Shown here: positions 1 to 7,410 of the stretch, in pieces
Numbering within the stretch: the stretch's first letter is position 1
Layout of the letters: each line of letters begins with the position of its first letter
Assembly: GCF_001866655.1 (NCBI RefSeq)
Contig: NZ_MLYR01000077.1
Span: 1 to 35,206, forward strand
Reading direction: 5' to 3'
Source of the DNA: Bacillus sp. MUM 116
GTDB taxonomy: Bacteria > Bacillota > Bacilli > Bacillales > Cytobacillaceae
DNA length: 35,206 nucleotides
Made by a program: the position numbers and the translations under genes
Notes under the pieces: model-generated
Database searches by the model: none
Told to the model about the DNA's origin: nothing
What the model saw: the letters and a program-made list of their open reading frames with translations, nothing else

Positions 1-98
1 GTCACAAGCCAATCCGTCCAAAAGGTTAAAAAACAACCTCTCGGCCGGCTTGTCTTGTGCTATGCCTGAGGATGAGCAAGGCGCTTGCGCTTTTCTTA
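1..98 (-). repeat. Truncated copy of a structured, GCGCAAGCGCC-type dispersed repeat
   Basis: Read on the minus strand, this matches the start of the full element at 19452-19578: same AAAAGCGCAAGCGCC beginning, same CAAGCCG and CGGATTGG blocks. The window edge cuts off its distal end. It begins two bases after the stop codon of the coiled-coil gene, so it forms that gene's 3' flank and may serve as its transcript end. The inner stem is CACAAG (minus strand of 54-59) pairing with CTTGTG (minus strand of 3-8). Confidence 0.85.
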
Positions 99-99
99 T

Positions 100-435
100 T
101 TACTTATCTCTTAACATGATAATTTCTTCTTCAGCTTTCGCAATTTTAACAAGATGTGAATCCAATCGCCGGTTAATATAATGAATTTCTTCGGTATTAT
201 CTTGTTTTTTCTCCATTTTTTCTAAAACCGTACCTTGTAAATCTTCAATGCGCTGCAATGAATCTTTTATATCTGATAGATCAATTTGGTTTACCGCTAC
301 CCGATGTTCGATGCTGTCTACCTTTTCAAGTCTTGAAAGCCTTTGCTCAATGTTTTCCAATGTTTTATTAAATGCGTGAATTAATGTTTTTATATCGTTC
401 ATGTTTTCCGTTAATTTCTCAAGCTTTTGTTCCAT
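100..435 (-). CDS. Small coiled-coil protein, function unknown
   Basis: A 111-residue soluble protein made almost entirely of charged heptad-like sequence. Leucine, isoleucine and valine are regularly spaced from about residue 5 to residue 105, as expected of one long coiled coil. There is no signal peptide, membrane segment or recognised catalytic motif. The ATG at 435 is preferred over the upstream TTG at 441, because the GGAG motif lies about nine bases before the ATG but only three before the TTG. Its 3' end abuts the structured repeat at 1-98. The family is not recognised. It could be a structural or adaptor protein; nothing in the neighbourhood indicates a role. Confidence 0.7.
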   Translation of the reverse strand: MEQKLEKLTENMNDIKTLIHAFNKTLENIEQRLSRLEKVDSIEHRVAVNQIDLSDIKDSLQRIEDLQGTVLEKMEKKQDNTEEIHYINRRLDSHLVKIAKAEEEIIMLRDK

Positions 436-528
436 CGCCAAAAACTCCTTTTATTTAAGTACCCCCATTTTATCATCAATTTTACCAGTAATATATTACA
501 GAAACAGCAACAAATATTAATTCAACAG

Positions 529-563
529 AAAAGGTATCCATGAATTTTCCACGGATACCTTTT
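529..563 (-). terminator. Intrinsic terminator after the response regulator
   Basis: A perfect 11-bp stem, AAAAGGTATCC with GGATACCTTTT, and a 13-nt loop lie just downstream of the response regulator stop on the minus strand and are followed by a short T-rich stretch. The symmetric A/T ends would allow it to work in both directions. Confidence 0.8.
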
Positions 564-571
564 CATTTTAT

Positions 572-1258
572 CTAGTGTGTGTTTTCATCAAATTTATAGC
601 CAACACCCCAAATGGTGTGAATAAATGGCTGTTCATCCGTTCCAATTTTCTTTCTTAAACGTTTCACATGAACATCCACGGTGCGTTCATCGCCATAATA
701 TTGATAGCCCCAGACTTTATCCAATAATTGTTCGCGTGAAAAAACCTGGCGGGGATTTTGGATGAAGAAAAATAATAGATCAAATTCTTTCGGTGTTAAA
801 CTTGTAATTTTTTCACCATTTAAAAAGGCTTCCCTTGTTTCTTTGCTTATTATGAAATGCTCCGTCTCCAAATACTGGCTTTCATGGATGTGGACATCTT
901 GTTTGAACCTTCTGGAAACTGCTTTTATTCTTGCCATTAAGGTAAGCGGACTGAAGGGCTTGGTCACATAATCATCTGCTCCCATTTCAAGTCCCAAAAC
1001 TTGATCAGATTCTGTGTCCTTTGCCGTTAAAAGGATAATCGGTACATTGCTTACCTCTCTAATTTTCTTACAAAGACTGACCCCGTCCATCCCTGGAAGC
1101 ATCCAATCAAGAATGAGTAAATCCCAATCGCCTGAGCGAAAACGGTCATACCCTTCAAGCCCATTATGGACAAATTCCCCATGGTATCCTTCCTTCATAA
1201 AAAACATCTCAATCATACTACATACACTTTCGTTATCTTCTACGACTAAAATCTTCAA
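572..1258 (-). CDS. OmpR/PhoB-family response regulator, orphan
   Basis: A DNA-binding two-component response regulator of 228 residues when started at the TTG at 1258. That start directly precedes KILVVEDN, and AGGTGAG sits four bases upstream; a longer reading from 1297 adds 13 residues that do not belong to the fold. The receiver domain (about 1-118) has the acidic pair in VVEDN, phospho-acceptor Asp51 in LILDWMLPG, the switch Thr in LLTAKD and the Lys in YVTKPF. The C-terminal winged helix (about 130-225) has the SLTPKEFDLL and RTVDVHVKRLRKKI elements typical of OmpR-type regulators. No sensor kinase gene is adjacent: the next gene is divergent and unrelated. The partner kinase and target genes cannot be read from this window. 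Confidence 0.92.
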   Translation of the reverse strand: MKILVVEDNESVCSMIEMFFMKEGYHGEFVHNGLEGYDRFRSGDWDLLILDWMLPGMDGVSLCKKIREVSNVPIILLTAKDTESDQVLGLEMGADDYVTKPFSPLTLMARIKAVSRRFKQDVHIHESQYLETEHFIISKETREAFLNGEKITSLTPKEFDLLFFFIQNPRQVFSREQLLDKVWGYQYYGDERTVDVHVKRLRKKIGTDEQPFIHTIWGVGYKFDENTH

Positions 1259-1366
1259 GCAACTCACCTGCCTTCTTAAAAAATCCCTTATCTTCAATTT
1301 ACCGAAAAATTCATTTGAAGGCTATAGCAAAGCTAAAACTATACTATAATATAAAGGGGTGATAAG

Positions 1367-1921
1367 ATGAAATTTTTATTTATAATTGTAGGAATTGTTT
1401 TAGTTATCGGCATTGCATTTTTTATCCGAAAGCTGATTATTATAAACCACATGAAATCCGGTACTGATAATAATGAAAATACACCATTTCCGACTATCGA
1501 TGTAACCATGGCGGAAATCCGCCATGCTGTGAGAAAATTCTCCGACCAATTGCCCAAAGGAGTATATCGAACCATTCTTGTTCGCGATGACCATAGTATC
1601 GATTATAAACATATTGCCCCGATTTTAGGAGGAATGCCCGAAAAAAATTTTTATATGTCGAAGGAAACCTATGATTTATTTGAAGAATGTGAAAAACATA
1701 TTCCTCCTGTCATGGATATGGTTCAAAAAGCTGTCGACCTGTATGTGAAGGATCATAAAGAATATCCAATGCTAAAGTATGATGCAGACCGGCGGGTGAA
1801 TTATTATCAATTACTCGAGCACCACTATCTTAAGGAGATTCCGGAAATACCCTTTTATATAACGAAACTGGATGGCTTAATTACACATGCCAAGCCTAAA
1901 ACAGACAGCTCCTCTTCTTAA
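1367..1921 (+). CDS. Membrane-anchored small protein, possibly DUF3939-like
   Basis: A 184-residue protein with one N-terminal hydrophobic segment (about residues 3-27, rich in Ile, Val and Phe) and a soluble remainder, so probably a membrane-anchored protein or one with an uncleaved signal. The soluble part (about 44-175) has a compact alpha/beta look, with VTMAEIRHAVRKF and a YNQ-like YYQLLEHHYL stretch, and ends in a Ser-rich tail. It recalls the uncharacterised DUF3939 proteins of Bacillus, but that is from memory and uncertain. AAAGGGGTGATAAG lies directly before the ATG. It is transcribed divergently from the response regulator, which makes it a conceivable target of that regulator; this is inference only. 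Confidence 0.7.
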   Translation: MKFLFIIVGIVLVIGIAFFIRKLIIINHMKSGTDNNENTPFPTIDVTMAEIRHAVRKFSDQLPKGVYRTILVRDDHSIDYKHIAPILGGMPEKNFYMSKETYDLFEECEKHIPPVMDMVQKAVDLYVKDHKEYPMLKYDADRRVNYYQLLEHHYLKEIPEIPFYITKLDGLITHAKPKTDSSSS

Positions 1922-1935
1922 AAGGGGAGTTTTTA
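1908..1935 (+). terminator. Terminator overlapping the stop of the 184-residue protein gene
   Basis: CTCCTCTT pairs with AAAAGGGGAG around the stop codon, followed by TTTTT. The stem therefore includes the last codons of the gene. Confidence 0.65.
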
Positions 1936-1950
1936 TTGGTCTGTTCAGTC

Positions 1951-1979
1951 TTGAAAATTGCAATTTACGGCTTTATTGA
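1951..1979 (+). promoter_or_regulatory. Candidate sigma-A promoter for the DUF445 gene
   Basis: TTGAAA (1951-1956), a 17-bp spacer and TATTGA (1974-1979) lie about 50 bp before the start codon and after the preceding terminator. The -10 is imperfect, so this is a pattern-based call. Confidence 0.45.
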
Positions 1980-2028
1980 GATAATAGCTTTATAAGAATA
2001 TTTAAGGTTAAGATGAAGGAGTTATAAA

Positions 2029-3285
2029 ATGTTCTCACGCAAGAAAAAATCACAGCGTTTAGCAACCATTTCACTACTCATAATGGCTATTGGTTTTGCT
2101 CTGACCATACCATTTCAATCTTCCATATGGGGCGCCCTCCTCCAAGGAGGTTTCGAGGCGGGATTAGTAGGGGGTCTTGCCGACTGGTTTGCTGTCACAG
2201 CCCTTTTTCGGCACCCATTAGGGGTTCCAATCCCCCATACTGCCTTACTGCCTAAAAACAGGAAAAGAATTACCGTGGGAATTATCTCGATGCTGGAAAA
2301 TGACTGGCTTACAAAGGAAAGTATTCGTAAAAAGGTTGCGGTCATCCCATTCATGGAAAAACTCATAAGCATCGCTGAAAGAGAACTGGAAACAGATTCA
2401 GCTCGTAAAAATATGATCAATGGAATTCACTATTTTATTCATAAGGTGAATATAGAAAAAATAGCCCCATTTGTAGAAAAAGAAGTCAAATTACTGATAA
2501 ACCGTCTGGATATGAAAGTGTATCTCCCAGTCATCATCGATGAATTAACGAAACGCAATTATGATGAAAAAGCCCTTGATTATATTTTAAATGAAATTGA
2601 TACATGGGCGGAAAAAGATACGACAAGAGACCGGCTTGGGAGAATGGCCGTTGATGCAATTGAAAATATCAAAGCAGATGGTTTTATGCAATTTGCTTTA
2701 AAATCATTTAGTAATTTAGTGAATGAGGAAAAACTGGGCAATATTATTCAAAATCTTATTCATAAGGGCGTGGAAAGTTTTCGGGATCCACATAATCAAA
2801 ACCGGGCCACACTTTTGATAGCTCTCAACGATAAGCTGCAAAACATGAAAAGTGATGAAAATTTAATAACTGAACTGAATAATCTAAGAGAAAAACTCGT
2901 AACGAAATGGGAACCGGAAGAAAAGATTATTACGGTTTTGCAACAATTTAAAGAAAAAGCAATCACATTTATCCAAGACCCAGGCTTTTTCGAGACACAT
3001 CTTTTCCCGTTTTTAACCAATTTAATAAATGAATTAAAAGCAAATGATGAAAAACTCGAACTGGCTGAAAGCTGGATTAAGAAACAAATTTCGATTTTTG
3101 TTGACAATAACCATCCAAAAATTGGAAAATTAGTCAAAGAAAACCTTGAAAAATTAGATGATAAAACCCTCATTCGCATGATTGAAACAAATGTCGGAAA
3201 TGACCTGCAATGGATTCGTGTAAATGGAGCGGTTTGCGGATTTTTAATTGGTCTGATATTAGTAAGTTTAAGAATGTTGTTCTAA
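2029..3285 (+). CDS. DUF445 family membrane protein
   Basis: A 418-residue protein of the DUF445 family (E. coli YjiN and B. subtilis YheB are members). The family signature GGLADWFAVTALFRHPLG stands at about residues 47-65, directly after the first hydrophobic segment (about 12-35). A long, charged helical middle (about 75-385) contains no further membrane segments, and a second hydrophobic segment (about 396-416) closes the protein. Both ends would thus be anchored, with a large helical domain on one side. Length is close to YjiN. The ATG has AAGGAG seven bases upstream. The family's biochemical role is not established. It stands alone, with its own candidate promoter and a strong terminator. 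Confidence 0.9.
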   Translation: MFSRKKKSQRLATISLLIMAIGFALTIPFQSSIWGALLQGGFEAGLVGGLADWFAVTALFRHPLGVPIPHTALLPKNRKRITVGIISMLENDWLTKESIRKKVAVIPFMEKLISIAERELETDSARKNMINGIHYFIHKVNIEKIAPFVEKEVKLLINRLDMKVYLPVIIDELTKRNYDEKALDYILNEIDTWAEKDTTRDRLGRMAVDAIENIKADGFMQFALKSFSNLVNEEKLGNIIQNLIHKGVESFRDPHNQNRATLLIALNDKLQNMKSDENLITELNNLREKLVTKWEPEEKIITVLQQFKEKAITFIQDPGFFETHLFPFLTNLINELKANDEKLELAESWIKKQISIFVDNNHPKIGKLVKENLEKLDDKTLIRMIETNVGNDLQWIRVNGAVCGFLIGLILVSLRMLF

Positions 3286-3290
3286 TTTGT

Positions 3291-3327
3291 AAAGCTGCCT
3301 TGAAAATTTTCAGGGTAGCTTTTTTTA
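3291..3327 (+). terminator. Intrinsic terminator after the DUF445 gene
   Basis: AAGCTGCCTTGAAA pairs with TTTCAGGGTAGCTT with one or two mismatches and is followed by a run of seven T. Confidence 0.85.
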
Positions 3328-3446
3328 TGGAATTTCTCCTATAAAAAATCAGTTTTGTCCATGAAAAAAGTCAGTTCTTTTTCAGATTTTTAAGTCATAT
3401 TTACTACTGTAGTCATATTTTTTTAGTGAAAAAAGGAGGATGAAGT

Positions 3447-3812
3447 ATGGGGATTAAGTTTATCAAAATCTCTGTCGTGTATTTTGTCATTGGGGTCCTA
3501 ATTGGTATGTATATGTCCATGACGGAAAAATTCACCTTCACACCTGTTCACGTCCACATCATTCTATTAGGCTGGATGTCAATGGCACTCGCCGGACTTA
3601 TTTATGTTGCCTTTCCGGCGGCAGCAGAAACGACATTGGCAAAGGTTCATTTTTGGCTTCATAATATAAGCCTTCCGATTATGATGATTGGCCTTGCCTT
3701 CCTGGTATCAGGTACAACAGCAGCCAGCCCAGCAGTAGCAACCGGAGGCACGTTAATGGTCTTAGGGGTTATCGTCTTCGCCATCAATATTTTAAAAAAT
3801 GTAAGAAGGTAA
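3447..3812 (+). CDS. Small membrane protein resembling part of heme-copper oxidase subunit I
   Basis: A 121-residue integral membrane protein with four predicted segments (about 6-25, 35-57, 68-90 and 96-117). Its histidines sit as in the core of heme-copper oxidases and NO reductases: H35 and H37 in PVHVHIILLGW, and H68 and H72 in VHFWLHN. The protein is far too short to be a complete catalytic subunit, which has about 12 segments. Similar stand-alone proteins are often labelled cytochrome c oxidase subunit I-like. It may bind heme or a metal, but no activity can be claimed. AGGAGG lies seven bases before the ATG. A convergent neighbour encodes a YtkA-like lipoprotein, a family often seen near oxidase and copper-handling genes, which fits loosely. 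Confidence 0.75.
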   Translation: MGIKFIKISVVYFVIGVLIGMYMSMTEKFTFTPVHVHIILLGWMSMALAGLIYVAFPAAAETTLAKVHFWLHNISLPIMMIGLAFLVSGTTAASPAVATGGTLMVLGVIVFAINILKNVRR

Positions 3813-3842
3813 ACTTGAACTAATTTTATTTATTTAAAAAAG

Positions 3843-3880
3843 AAAGGGTTGCGGAATCCATTTTTTGCCGCAGCCCTTTT
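3843..3880. terminator. Bidirectional terminator between convergent genes
   Basis: AAAGGGTTGCGG pairs with CCGCAGCCCTTTT across a 13-nt loop, between the oxidase-like gene (plus) and the YtkA-like gene (minus). A-rich sequence on one side and T-rich on the other allow termination in both directions. Confidence 0.85.
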
Positions 3881-3886
3881 GATACT

Positions 3887-4285
3887 TTATTTTTCTACCG
3901 TAAATTTTTGATTTGGCATCGTGTGCATATCTCTTGCGGTAACATGGGCAGTAACATAATATTGCCCCTCGTCCTTGAAGGTTTTTGTAATCGAGTAAAT
4001 CCCTTTCCCTTCATTTTTAGCCTTAAGCATCTCATGTTTGTCCTGTCCGGACTTCCAAATTTCAAATTTTACTTCGTCTGCATCTGATACTTTTTCCTTC
4101 CCTTGTGTTACAATCGCTTCTATTTTTGCATTTTGATTTGCCGGAATGGTTTCCGGAACAAATTTAATGGCTACCTTTACCTCTTGGGGTGTACCGCTGC
4201 TGTTACTGGTATTCAACCCGCTTTGATCCGAACAACCCGCAAGCAGCCCTATCAATACCACGAATCCTATGAAAAATTTCTTCAT
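3887..4285 (-). CDS. YtkA-like domain lipoprotein
   Basis: A 132-residue exported lipoprotein. The signal peptide MKKFFIGFVVLIGLLAGC ends in a clear lipobox (LAGC), so Cys18 should be lipidated and the protein held on the outer face of the membrane. The mature part (about 40-130) is a small beta-sandwich of the YtkA/FixH-like type, with the conserved KFEIWKSG, GIYSITKTF and YYVTAHVTARDMHTMP stretches. Nearby His and Met residues could bind a metal. The ATG at 4285 is chosen because AAAGGGAG lies at a proper distance; an ATG seven codons upstream lacks this. The YtkA-like family occurs near copper and cytochrome oxidase assembly genes, so a chaperone-like role is plausible but unproven. Confidence 0.82.
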   Translation of the reverse strand: MKKFFIGFVVLIGLLAGCSDQSGLNTSNSSGTPQEVKVAIKFVPETIPANQNAKIEAIVTQGKEKVSDADEVKFEIWKSGQDKHEMLKAKNEGKGIYSITKTFKDEGQYYVTAHVTARDMHTMPNQKFTVEK

Positions 4286-4374
4286 GATAATCTCCCTTTT
4301 AAACATTTTGCCTAACTTCCTAAAATCTTATCACTAAATCGGCAGTAAACAAAACGATAAATCCCAACACGTAA

Positions 4375-4414
4375 AGAGGGTGTCCCAAAAATATAACTTT
4401 TAGGGGCACCCTCT
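4375..4414. terminator. Hairpin between the YtkA-like gene and ycgQ
   Basis: AGAGGGTGTCCC pairs with GGGGCACCCTCT around an A/T-rich loop. It is placed to end ycgQ transcripts on the minus strand. The flanking T-run is weak, so it could also be another kind of dispersed hairpin. Confidence 0.5.
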
Positions 4415-4458
4415 ACCTTTTAGGATAGTTCAACAATAATAAATAGGCATTTTTCCAA

Positions 4459-5349
4459 TTAATTCAAGCTGTTTCTATAAACATAAGGATCATTTGGCTT
4501 TGGAATGATTTTGTAGCTAGTTACTTTCAAAACAGGAATTTTCATTTTCATTGGTTGATAAAAAACGGTATCCATGGTCCCTGTTACCTGGTACCACTGG
4601 TCATTTGGAATGTGTATGTTATTTGGAAATTGAATCATCATTCCAAAAGCTCCAGAGTCTGCTACACAGTGAATGATCCCAAATCGCAGTAAGAAAAGTT
4701 GATTAGGCTGTAAACCAGGGCCATTGTACGAAAATCCTTTCAAGGTAATCGTTTTTCCCGCAAAAGTCCCTGGAAAATTATAAATGACTTCTAAGCCTAC
4801 TAAAAAGTCTTTATCTGATAAAGTAATATTATTTTTTCCGACATAGGATTTAGACTCCTTGTGAACTAAATCTTGAAAGTCGCCTTGATTCATGAATTTA
4901 CTCATATCAGGATTTAGAACTTGATGGGTACCGTACTTGTCATTTCCGTCCTCTAATGTTGGGAATGAAAATCCCTTTGCATCCACTAACTGAGAGTCAA
5001 GAGTCGCAACGGGCAAAACAACACCTGATATTGCAGGTATTAATACAAAAGTGTATCCCAAGATTTTTTTAAATTTTTTCTTAGTGAACTTTTTCTCCTT
5101 GCCCTCTCCATGTTCATGATGGTGTTGATGGTCATGATGACAATCACAATTATGTTGATGGTCCGTCTCATCCTTCTTACTGGCAATATACCAGCGAATT
5201 CCTTCCACAATAGTCAAGAAAAATAAAACGTAGATCATACTATAAGAGAGGAAAGAATATTTTTGGTTTATATATTTTGAGATGTTTCCTGTTGAATGCA
5301 ACATAAAAAATAAGTTTGTGAAAAGCAATAAAATTACAACCCGATACAT
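4459..5349 (-). CDS. ycgQ: YcgQ-type (TIGR03943) partner of the YcgR permease, with His-rich loop
   Basis: A 296-residue membrane protein of the YcgQ/TIGR03943 family, the usual partner of the DUF318 permease encoded just upstream. Hydrophobic segments lie near residues 4-18, 34-55 and 98-116. Between the last two is a loop (about 62-82) with about ten His, two Cys and several Asp/Glu, a likely binding site for a soft or borderline metal such as zinc. The C-terminal half (about 130-290) is an extracytoplasmic domain with the family's DKDFLVGLEVIYNFPGTFAGK and RFGIIHCVADSG stretches. I chose the ATG at 5349, 13 bases after the ycgR stop and preceded by AAGGATG/GGGG; the longer reading from 5385 would overlap ycgR. 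The metal and direction of transport are not known from the sequence. Confidence 0.88.
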   Translation of the reverse strand: MYRVVILLLFTNLFFMLHSTGNISKYINQKYSFLSYSMIYVLFFLTIVEGIRWYIASKKDETDHQHNCDCHHDHQHHHEHGEGKEKKFTKKKFKKILGYTFVLIPAISGVVLPVATLDSQLVDAKGFSFPTLEDGNDKYGTHQVLNPDMSKFMNQGDFQDLVHKESKSYVGKNNITLSDKDFLVGLEVIYNFPGTFAGKTITLKGFSYNGPGLQPNQLFLLRFGIIHCVADSGAFGMMIQFPNNIHIPNDQWYQVTGTMDTVFYQPMKMKIPVLKVTSYKIIPKPNDPYVYRNSLN

Positions 5350-5362
5350 TACCCCACATCCT

Positions 5363-6232
5363 TTACAAAAGAAGTGAACCGACAAATACCAATCCCGAAA
5401 TTAAAGAAATGAGAAGAATCACAAATTTCGGTTTGAAGGAACCAAACATCATCAGCAGGTTCTTAATATCTACCATGGCCCCAAATACTAAAAAGGCGAC
5501 GATTGAACTTTGAGCAAAACTGTTCCGGAAAGACGAAGCTACGAATGCATCCGCTTCTGAACAAATGGATAATATGAACGCCAAAGCCATCATAATCAAT
5601 GAAGCGGTAATTTTTGTATTTCCCAAAGTAACAAGAATCTTTGTTGGAATATATACTTGCATTGCAGAGGCAATTAATGCACCCATGACCAGAAATTTTC
5701 CCACACTTAAAAATTCATCGATTGTATGGGTGATGACACTAATTAGTTTTTGTTTCGTATTTTGCTGCGAATGATCATGTGCATGTTCGATATAATTCAA
5801 TTTTAACGGTGTTTCCTTATAGAAAAAAGAAAGAATGATCCCGACTAAAATAGAAACTCCGATGGCCAAACCTGCCCTGTACCAAACCATCATCCAACTA
5901 TCACCGAATGCGATAAATGTAGCGACAAGAACGATCGGATTAATAATTGGGGCGGAAAGCATAAATGCAATCGCGGAATACGGTGCCAACCCCTTTTTTA
6001 TTAAGCGCGCTGTAATCGGAACAATCCCGCATTCACAGCCTGGGAATAAGGCTCCAATGAAACTGGCAGTTATAACAGATAAGAATCTATTTTTAGGCAT
6101 AATTCGAATAATGGTATTTTCCGAAACGAAAACTTCAATCAGTGCAGAAACTAAAGCCCCAATAATAATAAAAGGAATCGCTTCAATCACAATACTGATA
6201 AAAATCGTATTTAATTGCAATAGTCTATCCAT
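5363..6232 (-). CDS. ycgR: DUF318/UPF0718 family permease YcgR
   Basis: A 289-residue integral membrane permease of the DUF318 family (B. subtilis YcgR, E. coli YraQ; related to ArsP-type permeases), with about eight hydrophobic segments. Family landmarks are IVIEAIPFIIIGALVSALIE near the start, GALFPGCECGIVPITARLIKKG with its paired Cys (about 80-100), and LSAPIINPIV. A cytoplasmic loop holds a short His cluster, EHAHDHSQQ. The ATG at 6232 has a perfect GGAGG six bases upstream; the extra 34 codons read from 6334 run through the promoter. It forms a two-gene operon with ycgQ. Members are thought to export ions or small metal or metalloid species; the substrate here cannot be read. Confidence 0.9.
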   Translation of the reverse strand: MDRLLQLNTIFISIVIEAIPFIIIGALVSALIEVFVSENTIIRIMPKNRFLSVITASFIGALFPGCECGIVPITARLIKKGLAPYSAIAFMLSAPIINPIVLVATFIAFGDSWMMVWYRAGLAIGVSILVGIILSFFYKETPLKLNYIEHAHDHSQQNTKQKLISVITHTIDEFLSVGKFLVMGALIASAMQVYIPTKILVTLGNTKITASLIMMALAFILSICSEADAFVASSFRNSFAQSSIVAFLVFGAMVDIKNLLMMFGSFKPKFVILLISLISGLVFVGSLLL

Positions 6233-6269
6233 GAAAACCTCCAAACTTCTACCTAGACTCATGGAAACT

Positions 6270-6299
6270 ACTATACTCTCATTACTAAATATCGTCCAA
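6270..6299 (-). promoter_or_regulatory. Candidate sigma-A promoter of ycgR-ycgQ
   Basis: On the minus strand TTGGAC (6299-6294), an 18-bp spacer and TATAGT (6275-6270) precede the ycgR ribosome binding site. I could not recognise a Zur or other metal-sensor box with confidence. Confidence 0.5.
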
Positions 6300-6318
6300 C
6301 GAAAAAAACTGGAATTAC

Positions 6319-6357
6319 AAAAAGATACAGCCAACTAAGAGTTGGCTGTATCTTTTA
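6319..6357 (-). terminator. Terminator after the acid phosphatase gene
   Basis: AAGATACAGCCAACT pairs perfectly with AGTTGGCTGTATCTT around a three-base loop, and TTTTTGTAAT follows on the minus strand. It separates the phosphatase gene from the ycgR promoter. Confidence 0.9.
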
Positions 6358-6360
6358 TGG

Positions 6361-7173
6361 CTAGTATGGGACAAGATTATCTTTTCTTAATTTGGCTTTT
6401 TCGACATCCGATTTACTGAAATCATAGTTATAAATTGCGCCTTCCCAGTCGCCATACATTGGGTTCGGAAAAACAATCAGTTTCTTACCAAATTCATAAC
6501 GATGTTTGTCCACCGCTTGGAGTCTTTCGGAAACAGATAAATCATCGAATCCGCTGAAATCTCCCAAGTTATCGCCAAATAATAGGACAATATTATGTGT
6601 TTTCGCGACTTGCTGACGGCGGATTTCTTTGCCTTTTTCTCCAGGCTGTTTTAACAAGACATGTGCAGCATCTGCTTGCGGTGCACCAACACTTTTTAAA
6701 TTTTTAATCGTTGCATCCTTTTGTACTTCAGTTCGGTTCGATATGTAGTATATTTCTACACCCTTTGCATTTGCATACTTTAAGAAATCAATGGCCCCCG
6801 GAAGCGGTTTCGCCTGTGCACTATTAATCCACTCATTCCAATTTAATGGATAGGCTTTTCCTGAAACCACATTCCACGCCTGATATGGACTATTGTCCAA
6901 AATCGTTTCGTCAATATCAAGGACTACAGCTGGTTTTAAAGCTTTTTTCTTTGGCTTTTTCTTTAAAATCTCATTCAGCCTCATTTTCCCGACATTGTAT
7001 CCTTGATAATATAATGCTTTTGCTTCGCCCGCTTTTTGAAACCAAAGAACAGACATCGTATTCTGGTCTTGCAGTGCAGCAGTAGGATCCGCTACATTTT
7101 GCGCATTGGCATTTGTACTAAAAAACGATATGGATAAGACTGCCGTTGCAACGAATGCTGTAAATTTTTTCAT
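6361..7173 (-). CDS. Exported HAD acid phosphatase, 5'-nucleotidase/e(P4) family
   Basis: A 270-residue class C-type acid phosphatase. The signal peptide (about 1-24, ending in NANA before Q25) sends it out of the cell. The HAD motifs are complete: nucleophile Asp86 and acid/base Asp88 in VVLDIDET, the motif II Ser/Asn in YISNRTE (about 144-150), a motif III Lys near 175, and the acidic pair in LFGDNLGDF (about 198-206). The family label includes a lipoprotein e(P4) member, but this protein has no lipobox Cys, so it is probably released or held otherwise. The likely role is to strip phosphate from nucleotides or other phosphomonoesters outside the cell. The ATG at 7173 has AGGAGG eight bases upstream; the ATG at 7191 overlaps that signal. 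Confidence 0.9.
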   Translation of the reverse strand: MKKFTAFVATAVLSISFFSTNANAQNVADPTAALQDQNTMSVLWFQKAGEAKALYYQGYNVGKMRLNEILKKKPKKKALKPAVVLDIDETILDNSPYQAWNVVSGKAYPLNWNEWINSAQAKPLPGAIDFLKYANAKGVEIYYISNRTEVQKDATIKNLKSVGAPQADAAHVLLKQPGEKGKEIRRQQVAKTHNIVLLFGDNLGDFSGFDDLSVSERLQAVDKHRYEFGKKLIVFPNPMYGDWEGAIYNYDFSKSDVEKAKLRKDNLVPY

Positions 7174-7240
7174 CCCTTTTCCCTCCTTCATTCAGTCGAA
7201 ATTAGTATGTGACAAATCCATGGATGGATTCATTCCTTTT

Positions 7241-7248
7241 TTAAGTAA
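7241..7248. repeat. Left 8-bp target duplication of MITE copy 1
   Basis: TTAAGTAA here is repeated exactly at 7411-7418 on the other side of the 162-bp element, as left by transposition. Confidence 0.8.
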
Positions 7249-7410
7249 GGCTCTTTTTCGTAAACTTTGTTGCTTTTGGACCTTATTAAGGGGCATTCAC
7301 TAAGTTTCTAGGCAATTTTCGCAAATGTCTTACGAAAAGATGCCACGAAGCATTTAGTTATACGGGTTGATGAACTTATACGAAAAACAACAACCTATGC
7401 GAAAATAGCC
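7249..7410. mobile_element. MITE-like element, copy 1 (162 bp)
   Basis: A non-coding element beginning GGCTCTTTTTCG and ending CGAAAATAGCC. Its ends form imperfect inverted repeats of about 25-30 bp (GGCT, TTTTCG and TTGTTG are shared). It is over 90 percent identical to 35035-35197, and a perfect TTAAGTAA lies on both sides. The GGCTCTTT ends together with an 8-bp AT-rich duplication are, as far as I recall, typical of ISL3-family transposons, so a transposase of that family encoded elsewhere is the likely mover. The element lies between the permease terminator and the phosphatase promoter and interrupts no gene. Confidence 0.85.

Noticed and set aside
4375..4414. AGAGGGTGTCCC hairpin as the end of an insertion sequence
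   Set aside because: No partner inverted repeat, transposase fragment or target duplication is visible nearby; kept only as a probable terminator.
5350..5385. Longer start for ycgQ adding 12 residues with a CxxC-like SVHFFCKGCG
   Set aside because: It would overlap ycgR and lacks a suitable ribosome binding site; the ATG at 5349 fits better.
6233..6318. Possible Zur box before ycgR
   Set aside because: TAGTAATGAG resembles only a fragment of the TAATnATTA core and has no symmetric partner.
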